Counted from the first letter of the stretch, positions 8,040-16,025 are shown. The stretch: 17,095 nucleotides of DNA from an uncultured Acidobacteriota bacterium (GCA_937900045.1 CALCEB010000286.1:1-17095), one strand, 5' to 3'. Numbers and translations: made by a program. The notes: generated by a model from the letters alone, not told the origin.

Positions 8040-8218
8040 CGAGAGACAAGAGACGAGAGCGCAGTGCCTAGCAAACGAATTGCCAGCCTTCAGCGGTCAG
8101 CGGTCAGCAAAAGCGGCGCCTGCTCCCGATACTTTCTCTGGCTTCTACTTGCTGAGGGCTGATTGCTGAAAGCATGTTTCCCGACACCTAACACCTGAAT
8201 CCTGGCGCCTGAAATCTG
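8036..8218 (+). repeat. Heptad-array intergenic element, copy C (complete)
   Basis: GTGAC/GAGAC units begin at 8036, 8043 and 8050. CCAGC/TCAGC units begin at 8083, 8090, 8097 and 8104. The core is 8109-8150. GCTGA units begin at 8151, 8158 and 8165. A run of 7-base units with a CCT core (ACACCTA, ACACCTG, AATCCTG, GCGCCTG, AAATCTG) covers 8184-8218. The order GAGAC, TCAGC, core, GCTGA, CCTG equals copy A read on the minus strand. It fills the whole gap between two convergent genes, the third ADOP and the methyltransferase. Confidence 0.8.
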
Positions 8219-8221
8219 GAC

Positions 8222-8746
8222 TTACTTTACAACCGAGAGCCGGCAGTGGAGATTGCGCGCCGGGAAAATCCACGCCAGGTGTTTCTCATAAAAATTAGCG
8301 GAGGCCCAAGCGAAAAAGCGTCCCAGGTTATCGAGCAGCAGATTCCCGCCAAAAGTTAGGCGCCGTTCAAGAATGCGGAATCCTCCCGCATGGTAAGTGA
8401 AATCCTGGAAGCTGCCGCGTTCAAAATAGTCAAAGGTGTGAAAGCCCAAATGGAAAAGATGGGTGGGGTCCGTATAGGAGTCCGATGAGCTGTAATGCGG
8501 CGTCACAATCACCACCTCTGCTCCGGCCTTGGCGATGCGGTGAACTTCCGCCATCATGCAGAGAATATCCGGTTGATGTTCGATGAAATGGCAAAGATAG
8601 ATTCGGTCGGCGCAACTGTCGTGAACGGGCCAAGGGAAATGCGTAAGCTCACACAGAACGTCCGCTGAAGAGCCGGGTTGACGGTCGAAACCGATCGCGG
8701 CCGGCTCCTGTTTTTTCTTTCCACAACCGAAATCAAGAATGACCAT
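8222..8746 (-). CDS. Small class I SAM-dependent methyltransferase
   Basis: A 174-residue cytosolic protein with a methyltransferase type 11-like Rossmann core. Motif I is ILDFGCG (3-9), with an acidic residue at D21 for the ribose. HFIEH (53-57) sits where related enzymes have H-x-LEH, and a helix/strand EVHRIAKAGAEVVIVTP spans 67-83. DPTHLFHLGFHTFDYF (93-108) resembles the D-P-T-H ... T-F-D-Y segment of methyltransferases found in polysaccharide or lipid-decoration loci. An in-frame TAA lies ten codons upstream with no other start codon between, so ATG 8746 is the only possible start; a weak GGAAGG lies about 13 bases before it. It is shorter than the usual 200-250 residues but looks complete. 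The substrate cannot be told, and no glycan genes are adjacent. Confidence 0.85.
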   Translation of the reverse strand: MVILDFGCGKKKQEPAAIGFDRQPGSSADVLCELTHFPWPVHDSCADRIYLCHFIEHQPDILCMMAEVHRIAKAGAEVVIVTPHYSSSDSYTDPTHLFHLGFHTFDYFERGSFQDFTYHAGGFRILERRLTFGGNLLLDNLGRFFAWASANFYEKHLAWIFPARNLHCRLSVVK

Positions 8747-8829
8747 ATGATTATCGTGCCCTTCCGTGGGCGATTACGAGCGTCGCCCCGGCGGATATCT
8801 TGAGTGAGGCTCTCGTCTTTTTTCCTCCT

Positions 8830-8877
8830 TCACTCCTTTTTCAATGCCACCATCGGGTCAACCTTGTGGATGTAAAT
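8830..8877 (-). pseudogene. Remnant of an ADOP gene 3' end
   Basis: Read on the minus strand, 8865-8830 encodes KVDPMVALKKE and a TGA stop. This is the terminal signature of the three intact ADOPs (KVDPMVALRNE). Over these 36 bases it matches the end of the first ADOP gene at 30 positions. Upstream the frame reads IYIH rather than the expected IPARRA and then runs out of frame into the intact DUF5666-like gene, whose stop is at 8880-8882. Only the extreme 3' end of an ADOP is left, abutting that gene. A deletion or a recombination that joined the two ends is likely (inference). Confidence 0.65.
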
Positions 8878-8879
8878 CC

Positions 8880-9530
8880 TCAGCGTATCCCTGGACCCTG
8901 CCCTCCACGCCCGCGCAAGTTGCCTGTGAAAACCCGTTGCGCTACGAATTCCCCATCTTTGCGCTGGCCGACCGCCATCATTCCGTCTCCCACCTTACGC
9001 GAGAACTTTGTTTGGCCCGTCACCTCCACGACGGTCTGTTGACCTTGAAACGGGTTTTCAACTTTCACCTCATTCCCTTGAATCGAGACGATCCTGCCGA
9101 AGGCCCGATTCCCATTCTGCATCCGGGCCGCTTGTCCGGCTGCGCGCTTGCGGACCGCGAATGCGGTCATCTCATCCGGGCCGCTTGTCCGCCCCATCAC
9201 GATAACCGTGTCATCCGGCTTGATGTCCTCAAGGTGGATTTCCTGCTGGCCGTCGCGGAAGCGGGTGTGGCCGCTCATCTTGACGGTGATCGTCTTGCCA
9301 TCCGTACCTTTGATTTGGAATTGATCTACACCCACCGTGGTCACCGTACCGATCACCGGCCGCGGCCTTGCCGGCTGATCCTGCGCGCCGCCCGAACCTC
9401 CAGCGCGGGTATCCGCCTTCGCAGTACTTCCCTGCCCTGGAGACCTGCCTTGCGGCGAGGTTCGCGCTAGAACCGTTAGTCCTGTAGGGATGATGATCCC
9501 AGCTATGAATACCTTGATTTTGCGGCTCAT
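8880..9530 (-). CDS. Exported DUF5666-like protein with two beta-repeat units
   Basis: A 216-residue protein. A basic N-terminus and hydrophobic stretch (MSRKIKVFIAGIIIPTG, ending near residue 22) look like a signal peptide. A Gly/Ser/Gln-rich linker (25-56) is followed by two similar beta-rich units. Unit 1 is 58-126 (VIGTVTTVGVDQFQIKGTDG ... TRFRDG ... FAVRK); unit 2 is 142-203 (RAFGRIVSIQGNEVKVENP ... TKFSRK ... AQRVFTG). The G-x-V ... F-x-V ... G-x-T-x-F pattern is that of DUF5666 proteins, of unknown function. The frame also has a TTG start at 9536, but ATG 9530 is preferred because CCTC at 9537-9540 gives GAGG six bases before it. It is transcribed divergently from the receptor operon. 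Its 3' end touches the ADOP remnant. Confidence 0.75.
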   Translation of the reverse strand: MSRKIKVFIAGIIIPTGLTVLARTSPQGRSPGQGSTAKADTRAGGSGGAQDQPARPRPVIGTVTTVGVDQFQIKGTDGKTITVKMSGHTRFRDGQQEIHLEDIKPDDTVIVMGRTSGPDEMTAFAVRKRAAGQAARMQNGNRAFGRIVSIQGNEVKVENPFQGQQTVVEVTGQTKFSRKVGDGMMAVGQRKDGEFVAQRVFTGNLRGRGGQGPGIR

Positions 9531-9670
9531 TTCCAACCTCGCCGACTATCAACGTACCCGATCCCAACCCGCTTGCACAAACGATTTTGCTGTGGGGTAT
9601 GCAACCCTCCAAATCCTTTACCCATACTTTACAATTTCGCACGTAACTTTTGTTTAGCCTGATACGTTGG

Positions 9671-9699
9671 TTGATGTGGGGACGATTGGCGGGCATTAT
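9671..9699 (+). promoter_or_regulatory. Candidate sigma-70 promoter for the receptor/VWA operon
   Basis: TTGATG (9671-9676) and CATTAT (9694-9699) are separated by 17 bases and each match the consensus at four of six positions. It lies in the 315-base divergent spacer and would leave a leader of about 140 bases before ATG 9846. This is pattern matching only. Confidence 0.3.
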
Positions 9700-9720
9700 A
9701 AGAGACCTTGCTGCCCTGTT

Positions 9721-9780
9721 ATCCTGAGAAGAGCGAGAAACCCCGCCTGTTATGCGGAGCGAAGCGAAGGTTCTCAGATG
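9721..9780 (+). repeat. Hairpin-forming repeat in the receptor leader
   Basis: CTGAGAA (9724-9730) pairs with TTCTCAG (9771-9777), and inside CCGC (9743-9746) pairs with GCGG (9754-9757) around a seven-base loop. The wording ATCCTGAG ... GAGCGAAGCGAAGG resembles a dispersed intergenic repeat I recall from many environmental bacterial genomes (recollection, not checked). It would lie in the untranslated leader if the candidate promoter is right. Confidence 0.5.
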
Positions 9781-9845
9781 CTTCGCGGCGCCATTCCGAC
9801 AAAACCGGATATTCACCGTTTTGTTAAAAGCAAGCAACACAACTC

Positions 9846-12800
9846 ATGAGAGAGACCGGCGGTTTTTCTAGAAACGTTTTGTCCGCGGCGGCCGCCTTCT
9901 GGGCGCTGGCTCTGCTTCCCTTCCCTCTTCACGCGCAGACCGGGGCGGGTGGAATCATCGCTGGACACATCCGTGGCCCGGGTGGAGTTTCGGTACCGGG
10001 CGCGAAAGTGACACTGGTTAATCCGCAGACCGGCAAAGAAAAGATGACCTGGAGCAATGAAGCCGGCGATTACTTCTTGACAGGTGTCGTTCCCGGAACG
10101 TATCGCATGACAGTGACGCTGGCCGGTTTCCGGCCGGATGTTCGGGAGCCCATCCCTGTGGTCTCAGGCCAGACTTTGCGGGTCCCGATCGCCTTAGTAT
10201 TTCCACGGCCCGGCTCAACCGACGGGGCGTCCGGAAAGGGCCGTGCCGCCAGCTTCCCTGGCAACCTTCAGAACGTTCCTGGGGGTGGCCCTGGCGGCCG
10301 AGCTGGACAGAATCTCCGGTTTGAGAGCGGCGCCGGGGGCGGAGAAAGTGGTTTCTCAGGCGGCGATCAGGCGGCAAGCTCATCCAATTCATTTCTGCTC
10401 GCGGGAAATACCGTCACTGCTCCCGAACCTGGCGACCGGCGGCAGCAGTTTCAACAGCGAAGGCAGCAATTCCAGCAGTATATGGCGTCGCAAAGAGCTC
10501 CGGGATTCAACACGGGCGGGGGCTTTGACTTTGCGTCCGCCATGATGTTTTTTGCGGGCAACGGCGGTTTCCGACGCCCGCGCATCAACCGCATCCGGGG
10601 CAATCTCTTTACCGAATATTCTAATGCGTCCTTGGACGCTCGTCCTTACCCGCTGAACATCGCGCAGTCGCCGCTGATTCCTTCTCACGTTGAGCAATTT
10701 GGCCTGTCCCTGGGCGGCCCATTGGTGATTCCTAAGATTTACAACGGCAGTGATAAGACCAGCTTTTTTATTCATTACAACCGCCAGCGCAACCGCGAGC
10801 CGTTTGATAATTTTGCAACCGTTCCGACGCTGGCCGAGCGCGCCGGCGATTTTTCCCAAGCATTGATTGCTTCCGGCCCGCTCGCCGGAACCGTCCCGGT
10901 TATTTACAATCCGCAGTCGAACCCGCTGGGGCCGCGAACGCCCTTTCCGGGAAATATCATTCCATCGAGCCTCATCAATCCTGCGGCGCGAGGCCTGCTC
11001 CAATTTATTCCTGTGCCCAACCTTCCGGGACAGGAGCAGAACTATTTCCTGGAGGATTCCCTGCCCTCCAACAACGATCGGCTGATGACGCGCGTGGGCT
11101 ATCAAGCCACACCCAAGGACAGCATCAGCCTGTTTTACTTCTTAAATTCCGCCCGGTCTCAATCCGTCACTAATTTCCCGGAGCTCACCCAGAATGAGTC
11201 CATACGCAGCCAGAACATCAACTTGAATGAGTCGCACACCTTCAACCCGCATTTGCTCAACATGCTGCTGGTGAACTTTAACCGCCAGCGTATGCAGTTG
11301 CTGAACCCATTTGCTTTTACGGACAACATCGCTGGCAGCCTGGGAATCACCGGGATTTCCGAGAGCCCCATGGATTGGGGAGTGCCTCTGGTTAATTTCA
11401 CCAATTTCAGCTCGCTGAATGATGTGATCCCTTCGCTCACGCGTAACCAGACTTTCCGTATTTTCGACTTCATCCTGATTAACCGGGGAAAGCACAACCT
11501 GCGCATCGGCGGAGAAACCCGGCGCGTGGAAGTGAACACCCTGACCAATCCGGATGCGCGCGGCACGTTCACCTTCAGCGGTTACACCACGAGCAACTTC
11601 ACCACGGCAGGCACTCCCGTGCCGAATACAGGCTTTGATTTTGCGGATTTCCTGCTGGGCCTGCCCCAGAACACCTCCGTGCGCTTTGGGACTAGCAGCA
11701 ACTACTTCCGCGACACGGTTCTGGCCGCATTTGCGCAGGATGACTGGCGATTCCGATCCAAGCTGACATTTAATCTAGGCTTGCGTTACGAATACTACAC
11801 GCCCTTCGCCGAGAAATACGGCCATCTCTCCGATCTGGCCATAGGACCTGGCTATACCAGTGTCTCCGTTGTGACCGGCCAGAACCCCGGCAGTCTTCCT
11901 TCTTCGCTCATTCGCGGCGATCCCAACGATTGGTCGCCGCGCTTCGGATTGGCCTACAGGCCCTGGTCGCAGCACAGCCTGGTGTTTCGCGGCGGGTTCG
12001 GGATTTTCTATGACAATTCCATTTATCAACGCCTGGTTCCGAACCTTGCCGATCAGCCACCTTTCGCTGAAGCCAGTACCCTGGTTACCTCGCCCGCGCA
12101 GGTCCTGACGCTCCAGAACGGTTTCCCGCAGATCAATCCGCAAATCGCCCGGAATACTTACGCGGTGGATCCAAACTTTCTGACTCCGTATGCAATGACT
12201 TGGAATTTCAGCCTGGAGCAACAGTTGGTCGAGGACCTGATCTTGACAGTAGGCTATGTGGGAACGAGGGGCAACCATTTGGACTTGCTCCTGGCCCCCA
12301 ATAGCGCGCTTACAGGCTCAACAACAAGCGGACAAGCAAACCTGCTGTTGAATGCCTTGCCCTTTACCTATGAGACTTCGGGCGCATCCTCGCTCTACAA
12401 CGCTTTGCAATTGGACTTGCGCCGCATGTATCACAGCGGACTTTCCTTTGACGTGAATTACACGTATTCGAAATCGATGGACGATGCTGCCAGTGTGGGC
12501 GGCTCTGGCCGGTTCGTGGCGCAGAACGCCTTTGACCTGGCGGCGGAGTATGCTCTTTCCACCTTCAACCGCACCAACATCCTGCATATTAACCAAACCT
12601 ATGAGCTTCCTTTCGGCGAGCGCCGGAAGTACCTGAATCATGGCGGGGCCTTAAGCCGGGTCCTCGAGAACTGGCGAATTAGTGGCAATGCATCGCTCGA
12701 ATCCGGCACGCCGTACACGCCAACGATCCTGGGCAACTTGAGCAACAACGTGAACGGCGCCGCGCCATTTGCCTCGCTTCGGCCCAACGCCACGGGTCTG

Positions 12801-13124
12801 CCGGTTACAATTGCTAATCCCACGACGCTTGGATACTTCAACACCGCAGCGTTCTCCCTACCCGCCACAGGCCAATACGGGAACGCCGGCCGCGACACCA
12901 TCCCGGGCCCGCCAGTGTACGTTTTCAACATGTCGCTGGATAAATTGGTCGTCTTTTCCCGCGAGAAGGGATTGCAAGGAGACTTCCGCATCTCCGCAGA
13001 TAACATTTTCAACACGCCCACTTTTGAGGGGCTGTCGACGGTGGTGAATTCTTCCACATTTGGACGGGTTACGAGCGTCGGACAAATGCGAGTCGTCGAT
13101 TTGTCATTAAGGCTGAGGTTCTGA
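9846..13124 (+). CDS. Oar-like TonB-dependent receptor with carboxypeptidase regulatory-like domain
   Basis: A 1092-residue outer-membrane protein. The signal peptide is residues 1-30 (hydrophobic 11-28, likely cut after LHA). A carboxypeptidase-regulatory-like beta-sandwich spans about 36-118 (GAKVTLVNPQTG, GDYFLTGVVPGTYRMTV). A Gly/Ser-rich linker (120-190) and a Gln/Arg-rich stretch (198-211, QQFQQRRQQFQQ) follow. A large beta-barrel then carries hallmarks of acidobacterial Oar-like receptors: GGPLVIPKIYNG with DKTSFFIHY (290-310), TVPTLAERAGDFS (325-337), RYEYYTPF and a C-terminal LSLRLRF ending in Phe. Such receptors are thought to import oligomeric substrates or aid envelope function; the ligand is unknown. 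No convincing Shine-Dalgarno is seen before ATG 9846. The stop overlaps the next start by one base. Confidence 0.92.
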   Translation: MRETGGFSRNVLSAAAAFWALALLPFPLHAQTGAGGIIAGHIRGPGGVSVPGAKVTLVNPQTGKEKMTWSNEAGDYFLTGVVPGTYRMTVTLAGFRPDVREPIPVVSGQTLRVPIALVFPRPGSTDGASGKGRAASFPGNLQNVPGGGPGGRAGQNLRFESGAGGGESGFSGGDQAASSSNSFLLAGNTVTAPEPGDRRQQFQQRRQQFQQYMASQRAPGFNTGGGFDFASAMMFFAGNGGFRRPRINRIRGNLFTEYSNASLDARPYPLNIAQSPLIPSHVEQFGLSLGGPLVIPKIYNGSDKTSFFIHYNRQRNREPFDNFATVPTLAERAGDFSQALIASGPLAGTVPVIYNPQSNPLGPRTPFPGNIIPSSLINPAARGLLQFIPVPNLPGQEQNYFLEDSLPSNNDRLMTRVGYQATPKDSISLFYFLNSARSQSVTNFPELTQNESIRSQNINLNESHTFNPHLLNMLLVNFNRQRMQLLNPFAFTDNIAGSLGITGISESPMDWGVPLVNFTNFSSLNDVIPSLTRNQTFRIFDFILINRGKHNLRIGGETRRVEVNTLTNPDARGTFTFSGYTTSNFTTAGTPVPNTGFDFADFLLGLPQNTSVRFGTSSNYFRDTVLAAFAQDDWRFRSKLTFNLGLRYEYYTPFAEKYGHLSDLAIGPGYTSVSVVTGQNPGSLPSSLIRGDPNDWSPRFGLAYRPWSQHSLVFRGGFGIFYDNSIYQRLVPNLADQPPFAEASTLVTSPAQVLTLQNGFPQINPQIARNTYAVDPNFLTPYAMTWNFSLEQQLVEDLILTVGYVGTRGNHLDLLLAPNSALTGSTTSGQANLLLNALPFTYETSGASSLYNALQLDLRRMYHSGLSFDVNYTYSKSMDDAASVGGSGRFVAQNAFDLAAEYALSTFNRTNILHINQTYELPFGERRKYLNHGGALSRVLENWRISGNASLESGTPYTPTILGNLSNNVNGAAPFASLRPNATGLPVTIANPTTLGYFNTAAFSLPATGQYGNAGRDTIPGPPVYVFNMSLDKLVVFSREKGLQGDFRISADNIFNTPTFEGLSTVVNSSTFGRVTSVGQMRVVDLSLRLRF
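13115..13118 (+). promoter_or_regulatory. Ribosome-binding site of the VWA gene inside the receptor gene
   Basis: GAGG ends five bases before ATG 13124 and lies in the final codons of the receptor gene. With the TGATG stop-start overlap it indicates translational coupling. Confidence 0.65.
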
Positions 13125-15397
13125 TGAGACACGGTTGGATTACGCGAAGGGTCCGCTGGGGCATGATGGCGTTGGGTGTCCTGGCGTTGATGGGCGGGAC
13201 CGGGTTGATGAATGCCGGAAGTGGTAGCCAATCCACCACTCCAGTCGCAACACCGCAGCGGTCCCAACCGTTTCCGCAAACGGGATTCCAGCAAGGCGGC
13301 TTCAAGCTGCGCGCCCAGCGCAATGAAGTGCTGGTGGACATTCGCGTTTACGATAAGAAAGGCTGGCCGGTTACCAACCTGAAGGAGAGCGATTTTCACG
13401 TCAGGGAGGATGGAGCACTACAAAAAATCAATTCCTTCGAAATTGAGAATGTAGACAAGCTCTTGCAGGCGGAGGGAAAATCCGGCGTACCTCCCGTCAT
13501 TGACCTCAGCCACCTACCTGCCGGCACGCCGGTGAAAAGCATCATTCAGGACCATCGCATGATCGTGCTTTTCCTTGACCTCACCTCCATGCAGGTGGAT
13601 GACCTGATGCGCGCCATGAATGCCGCCACGAACTTCGTCCAGAAGCAGATGACTCCCGCCGACCTGGTGGCGCTGGTGACCTACACTAGCGACTTGCGCG
13701 TGGTTCAGAACTTTACGAACAACCATAGTCTTTTGGAAAAGGCGCTGAAGGATATTGAAATTGGCAATTCCAACGATCTGAGCCAGCAGGGCGAAATCGG
13801 AACGGCTGGCGGCACGGACCTCAATGGCAATACGATTGTGACCCAGGACACTTCCGAGGCTTTTACGCCAGATGAGACCGAATTCAATATTTTCAATACC
13901 GACGAAAAGCTGGCGGCCATCCAATCCCTTTCCGAAACGTTGGGCGGCATTCCCGGCCGCAAGAACGTGATCCAATTTTCAAGCGGCATCGAACAAACCG
14001 GCATTGAAAACCAGGCGCAACTGCGCGCCACCATCGATGCGGCCAATCGCGCCAACGTTTCGCTTTACACCGTCGATGCGCGGGGATTGGTAGCCCTTCC
14101 GCCGGGCGGCGATGCCACCAGTTCAAGCCCCTCCGGTATTGGGATCTATACCAACCAGGCCGTCAGCTCGGAGGTGAACGATCTGCACAATGGCCGGGAG
14201 ACGCTGGCAACGCTCTCCACGGAAACCGGCGGACGCACCTTTTACGACATGAATGATTTCAGCCAGGTCTTCAAGGATGTTCAGACGTTGAACACTTCCT
14301 ACTATTTGCTCGGCTACACGCCCACCAACTCGCGCTCCGATGGGCGCTTTCGCCACATTCGCGTAACTCTGGATGTGGCCGGCGTAAAGGTGCAGGCGCG
14401 GCCCGGTTACTATGCGCCCAAGAACTTCCGCCAGTTCACCAAGGAAGATAAGGAAGCGCAGTTGGAACAGGCCATGGACCTGGAATCGCCGTTTGTAGAG
14501 TTGCCGCTGGCCGTGGAGGCTTCCTATTTCCTGCGGCCCGATAAAAAGTATGACGTGGTTCTCGCCGCCAAGATTCCAGGCTCCGCCATTTCGTTCCTTC
14601 AAAAATCAAACCTTCATCGCACCGAATTTGACTTCGCCTGGCGGGCCACGGACGCCGCCGGCCACATCACCGCGGCCTTGCGGGACACGCTTCCCGTAAA
14701 GCTCGAAAGCACAACTTATCAACAAGTGGTGAGCGGAAACATCCTTTATGAAGGCGGCTTTGTGCTGCCGCCCGGCAAATACAAACTGAAGGCTGTGGTT
14801 CGTGAAAATGAGAGTGGAAAGCTTGGAACGTTCGAAGAGCCCCTTGATTTGCCGGCGGTAGGCGGGCCAAATCTTGAGATCAGCTCGGTGATCGTCTCCA
14901 ATCAGTTGCAGGATGCTTCCGCCAAGGGCGCCCGGAAAGCTCGCGAAGTGAAGAAGACTGCGGATGAACCGCTAGTGGTGGGCAACCAGTCCGTCCTTCC
15001 CAGCGTCACTCGCGTTTTCCGAACCGACCAGAATCTTTATGTTTATCTGGAATCTTACCGCGCACAACCTCAAGCGAAGAGCCAGGTCACGTCTGAGGCC
15101 AGTGGTCCCCTGGGCCAGATTGCGCGTGGTGTTCCTCCGCAGTTCGCTCTGGTTTTCTTTCGCGGCAACATCCAGGTTTCGGAAGCCGGCCCTTACCCAG
15201 GGAAGGTAGAAAAATCTGGCGATCAGACTTCAACCTACTTCACCAAAATACCTCTGGAAAAATTCCCTCCGGGCCGCTATTGGATGCAGGTAAACGTGTT
15301 GGACCCCTCCGCCGGCAAAGTGGCCTTCGCTCGGGTGCCGCTTGCCATCATGCCGCCACCTAAAACCGCAGCGGCGGCGGCCTCGACCGGCCGATGA
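13124..15397 (+). CDS. Exported VWA-domain protein (VWFA-related acidobacterial type)
   Basis: A 757-residue protein with a basic start and hydrophobic segment (13-29) that look like an export signal. A small beta domain (about 62-108: VLVDIRVYDKKGWPVTNL, SDFHVREDG) is followed by a VWA domain (about 140-425). Hallmarks of the acidobacterial VWFA-related family (TIGR03436 type) are GIPGRKNVIQFSSGI (275-289), ANVSLYTVDARG (310-321), YYLLGYTP (393-400) and ARPGYYAPK (425-433). The metal site is degenerate: LDLTSM (151-156) replaces D-x-S-x-S, leaving Asp152 and Thr154 but Met156. The C-terminal 300 residues are beta-rich and otherwise unrecognised. TGATG overlaps the receptor stop, so the two proteins are made together and may act as an envelope pair (inference). 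Confidence 0.9.
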   Translation: MRHGWITRRVRWGMMALGVLALMGGTGLMNAGSGSQSTTPVATPQRSQPFPQTGFQQGGFKLRAQRNEVLVDIRVYDKKGWPVTNLKESDFHVREDGALQKINSFEIENVDKLLQAEGKSGVPPVIDLSHLPAGTPVKSIIQDHRMIVLFLDLTSMQVDDLMRAMNAATNFVQKQMTPADLVALVTYTSDLRVVQNFTNNHSLLEKALKDIEIGNSNDLSQQGEIGTAGGTDLNGNTIVTQDTSEAFTPDETEFNIFNTDEKLAAIQSLSETLGGIPGRKNVIQFSSGIEQTGIENQAQLRATIDAANRANVSLYTVDARGLVALPPGGDATSSSPSGIGIYTNQAVSSEVNDLHNGRETLATLSTETGGRTFYDMNDFSQVFKDVQTLNTSYYLLGYTPTNSRSDGRFRHIRVTLDVAGVKVQARPGYYAPKNFRQFTKEDKEAQLEQAMDLESPFVELPLAVEASYFLRPDKKYDVVLAAKIPGSAISFLQKSNLHRTEFDFAWRATDAAGHITAALRDTLPVKLESTTYQQVVSGNILYEGGFVLPPGKYKLKAVVRENESGKLGTFEEPLDLPAVGGPNLEISSVIVSNQLQDASAKGARKAREVKKTADEPLVVGNQSVLPSVTRVFRTDQNLYVYLESYRAQPQAKSQVTSEASGPLGQIARGVPPQFALVFFRGNIQVSEAGPYPGKVEKSGDQTSTYFTKIPLEKFPPGRYWMQVNVLDPSAGKVAFARVPLAIMPPPKTAAAAASTGR

Positions 15398-15454
15398 ATG
15401 GGTCCCTGCACCGCTCGCATGGCTTTTTGCGATATCGATGCGCCAGCCGTGGGT

Positions 15455-15484
15455 GGCGCCGACATCGATTTTCATGTCGGCGCC
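15455..15484 (+). repeat. GGCGCC-type hairpin, copy 1
   Basis: GGCGCCGACAT (15455-15465) and ATGTCGGCGCC (15474-15484) form a perfect 11-base stem with an eight-base loop. It begins 58 bases after the VWA stop and could end or stabilise that transcript, but no T-tract follows. It is a relative of the two hairpins downstream, with GACAT in place of TACGTC. Confidence 0.7.
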
Positions 15485-15554
15485 CCTCAGCAAGCCGGGC
15501 GCTTCCTTACCGCCAACATCTGTGTTCTGGGAGAAAAGCAAAGCCCGTAACCGC

Positions 15555-15590
15555 CGGGTGGCGCCTACGTCGTTTTTTTGATGTAGGCGC
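15555..15590 (+). repeat. GGCGCC-type hairpin, copy 2
   Basis: GCGCCTACGTC (15561-15571) pairs with GATGTAGGCGC (15580-15590) with one G-U pair; the loop is a G followed by seven T. Bases 15555-15572 are an exact 18-base inverted match to 16212-16229. Confidence 0.75.
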
Positions 15591-15722
15591 GCAGAACAGG
15601 CGTAGGGTTGGGGCTCCTGGGGAGCTGAGCTGTAGCGCCGCAGCCTGGATCGCGGCAGGTGGTCCCTGGCCAGTAGGGACGTATCCGGCAGATGGTAAAA
15701 CCTCCAACTCGACCAGGGCCAA

Positions 15723-15759
15723 CAAAGCAGTGGCGAGTGATGAGTGGCGAGCAAAGCAG
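15723..15759 (+). repeat. Heptad array with AGTG words
   Basis: AGTGGCG, AGTGATG and AGTGGCG begin at 15729, 15736 and 15743. They are flanked by direct copies of CAAAGCAG at 15723-15730 and 15752-15759. It is the same 7-base design as the arrays near the ADOP genes, with a different word. Confidence 0.6.
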
Positions 15760-16025
15760 GCGGCTACACGCCGATGCTCACCGGATTATTGTGCATGTAA
15801 TTCAATTTCTCGTCTCGCTTTTTTGGACTTCAGATTTTCATGTCGTACCCGCCTCGCTGCCAGACTCGGTGGTGGGCGTGCTGATGAACCGTGGGCGGCA
15901 GTTTTAGCCCGTTGAGTATCTTTTGGCACCAAGGGAAGCTCCGGTTGCCACGTAGATTCTTCAGCCTGAATAAGGCCGTGCGATCCTCCAACCGCTTCAA
16001 CACCGGAGAGGGGTTCGCGAGCTCG

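Noticed and set aside
9229..9840. 203-codon minus-strand frame across the divergent spacer
   Set aside because: It overlaps the DUF5666-like gene in another frame and extends through the spacer hairpin; no recognisable domain.
15561..15590. Rho-independent terminator
   Set aside because: The T-run is in the loop, not after the stem, so it does not have terminator layout.
15394..15915. 173-codon plus-strand frame after the VWA gene
   Set aside because: It runs through three hairpins and a heptad array, is rich in Arg/Ala/Ser as chance frames in GC-rich DNA are, and has no domain.
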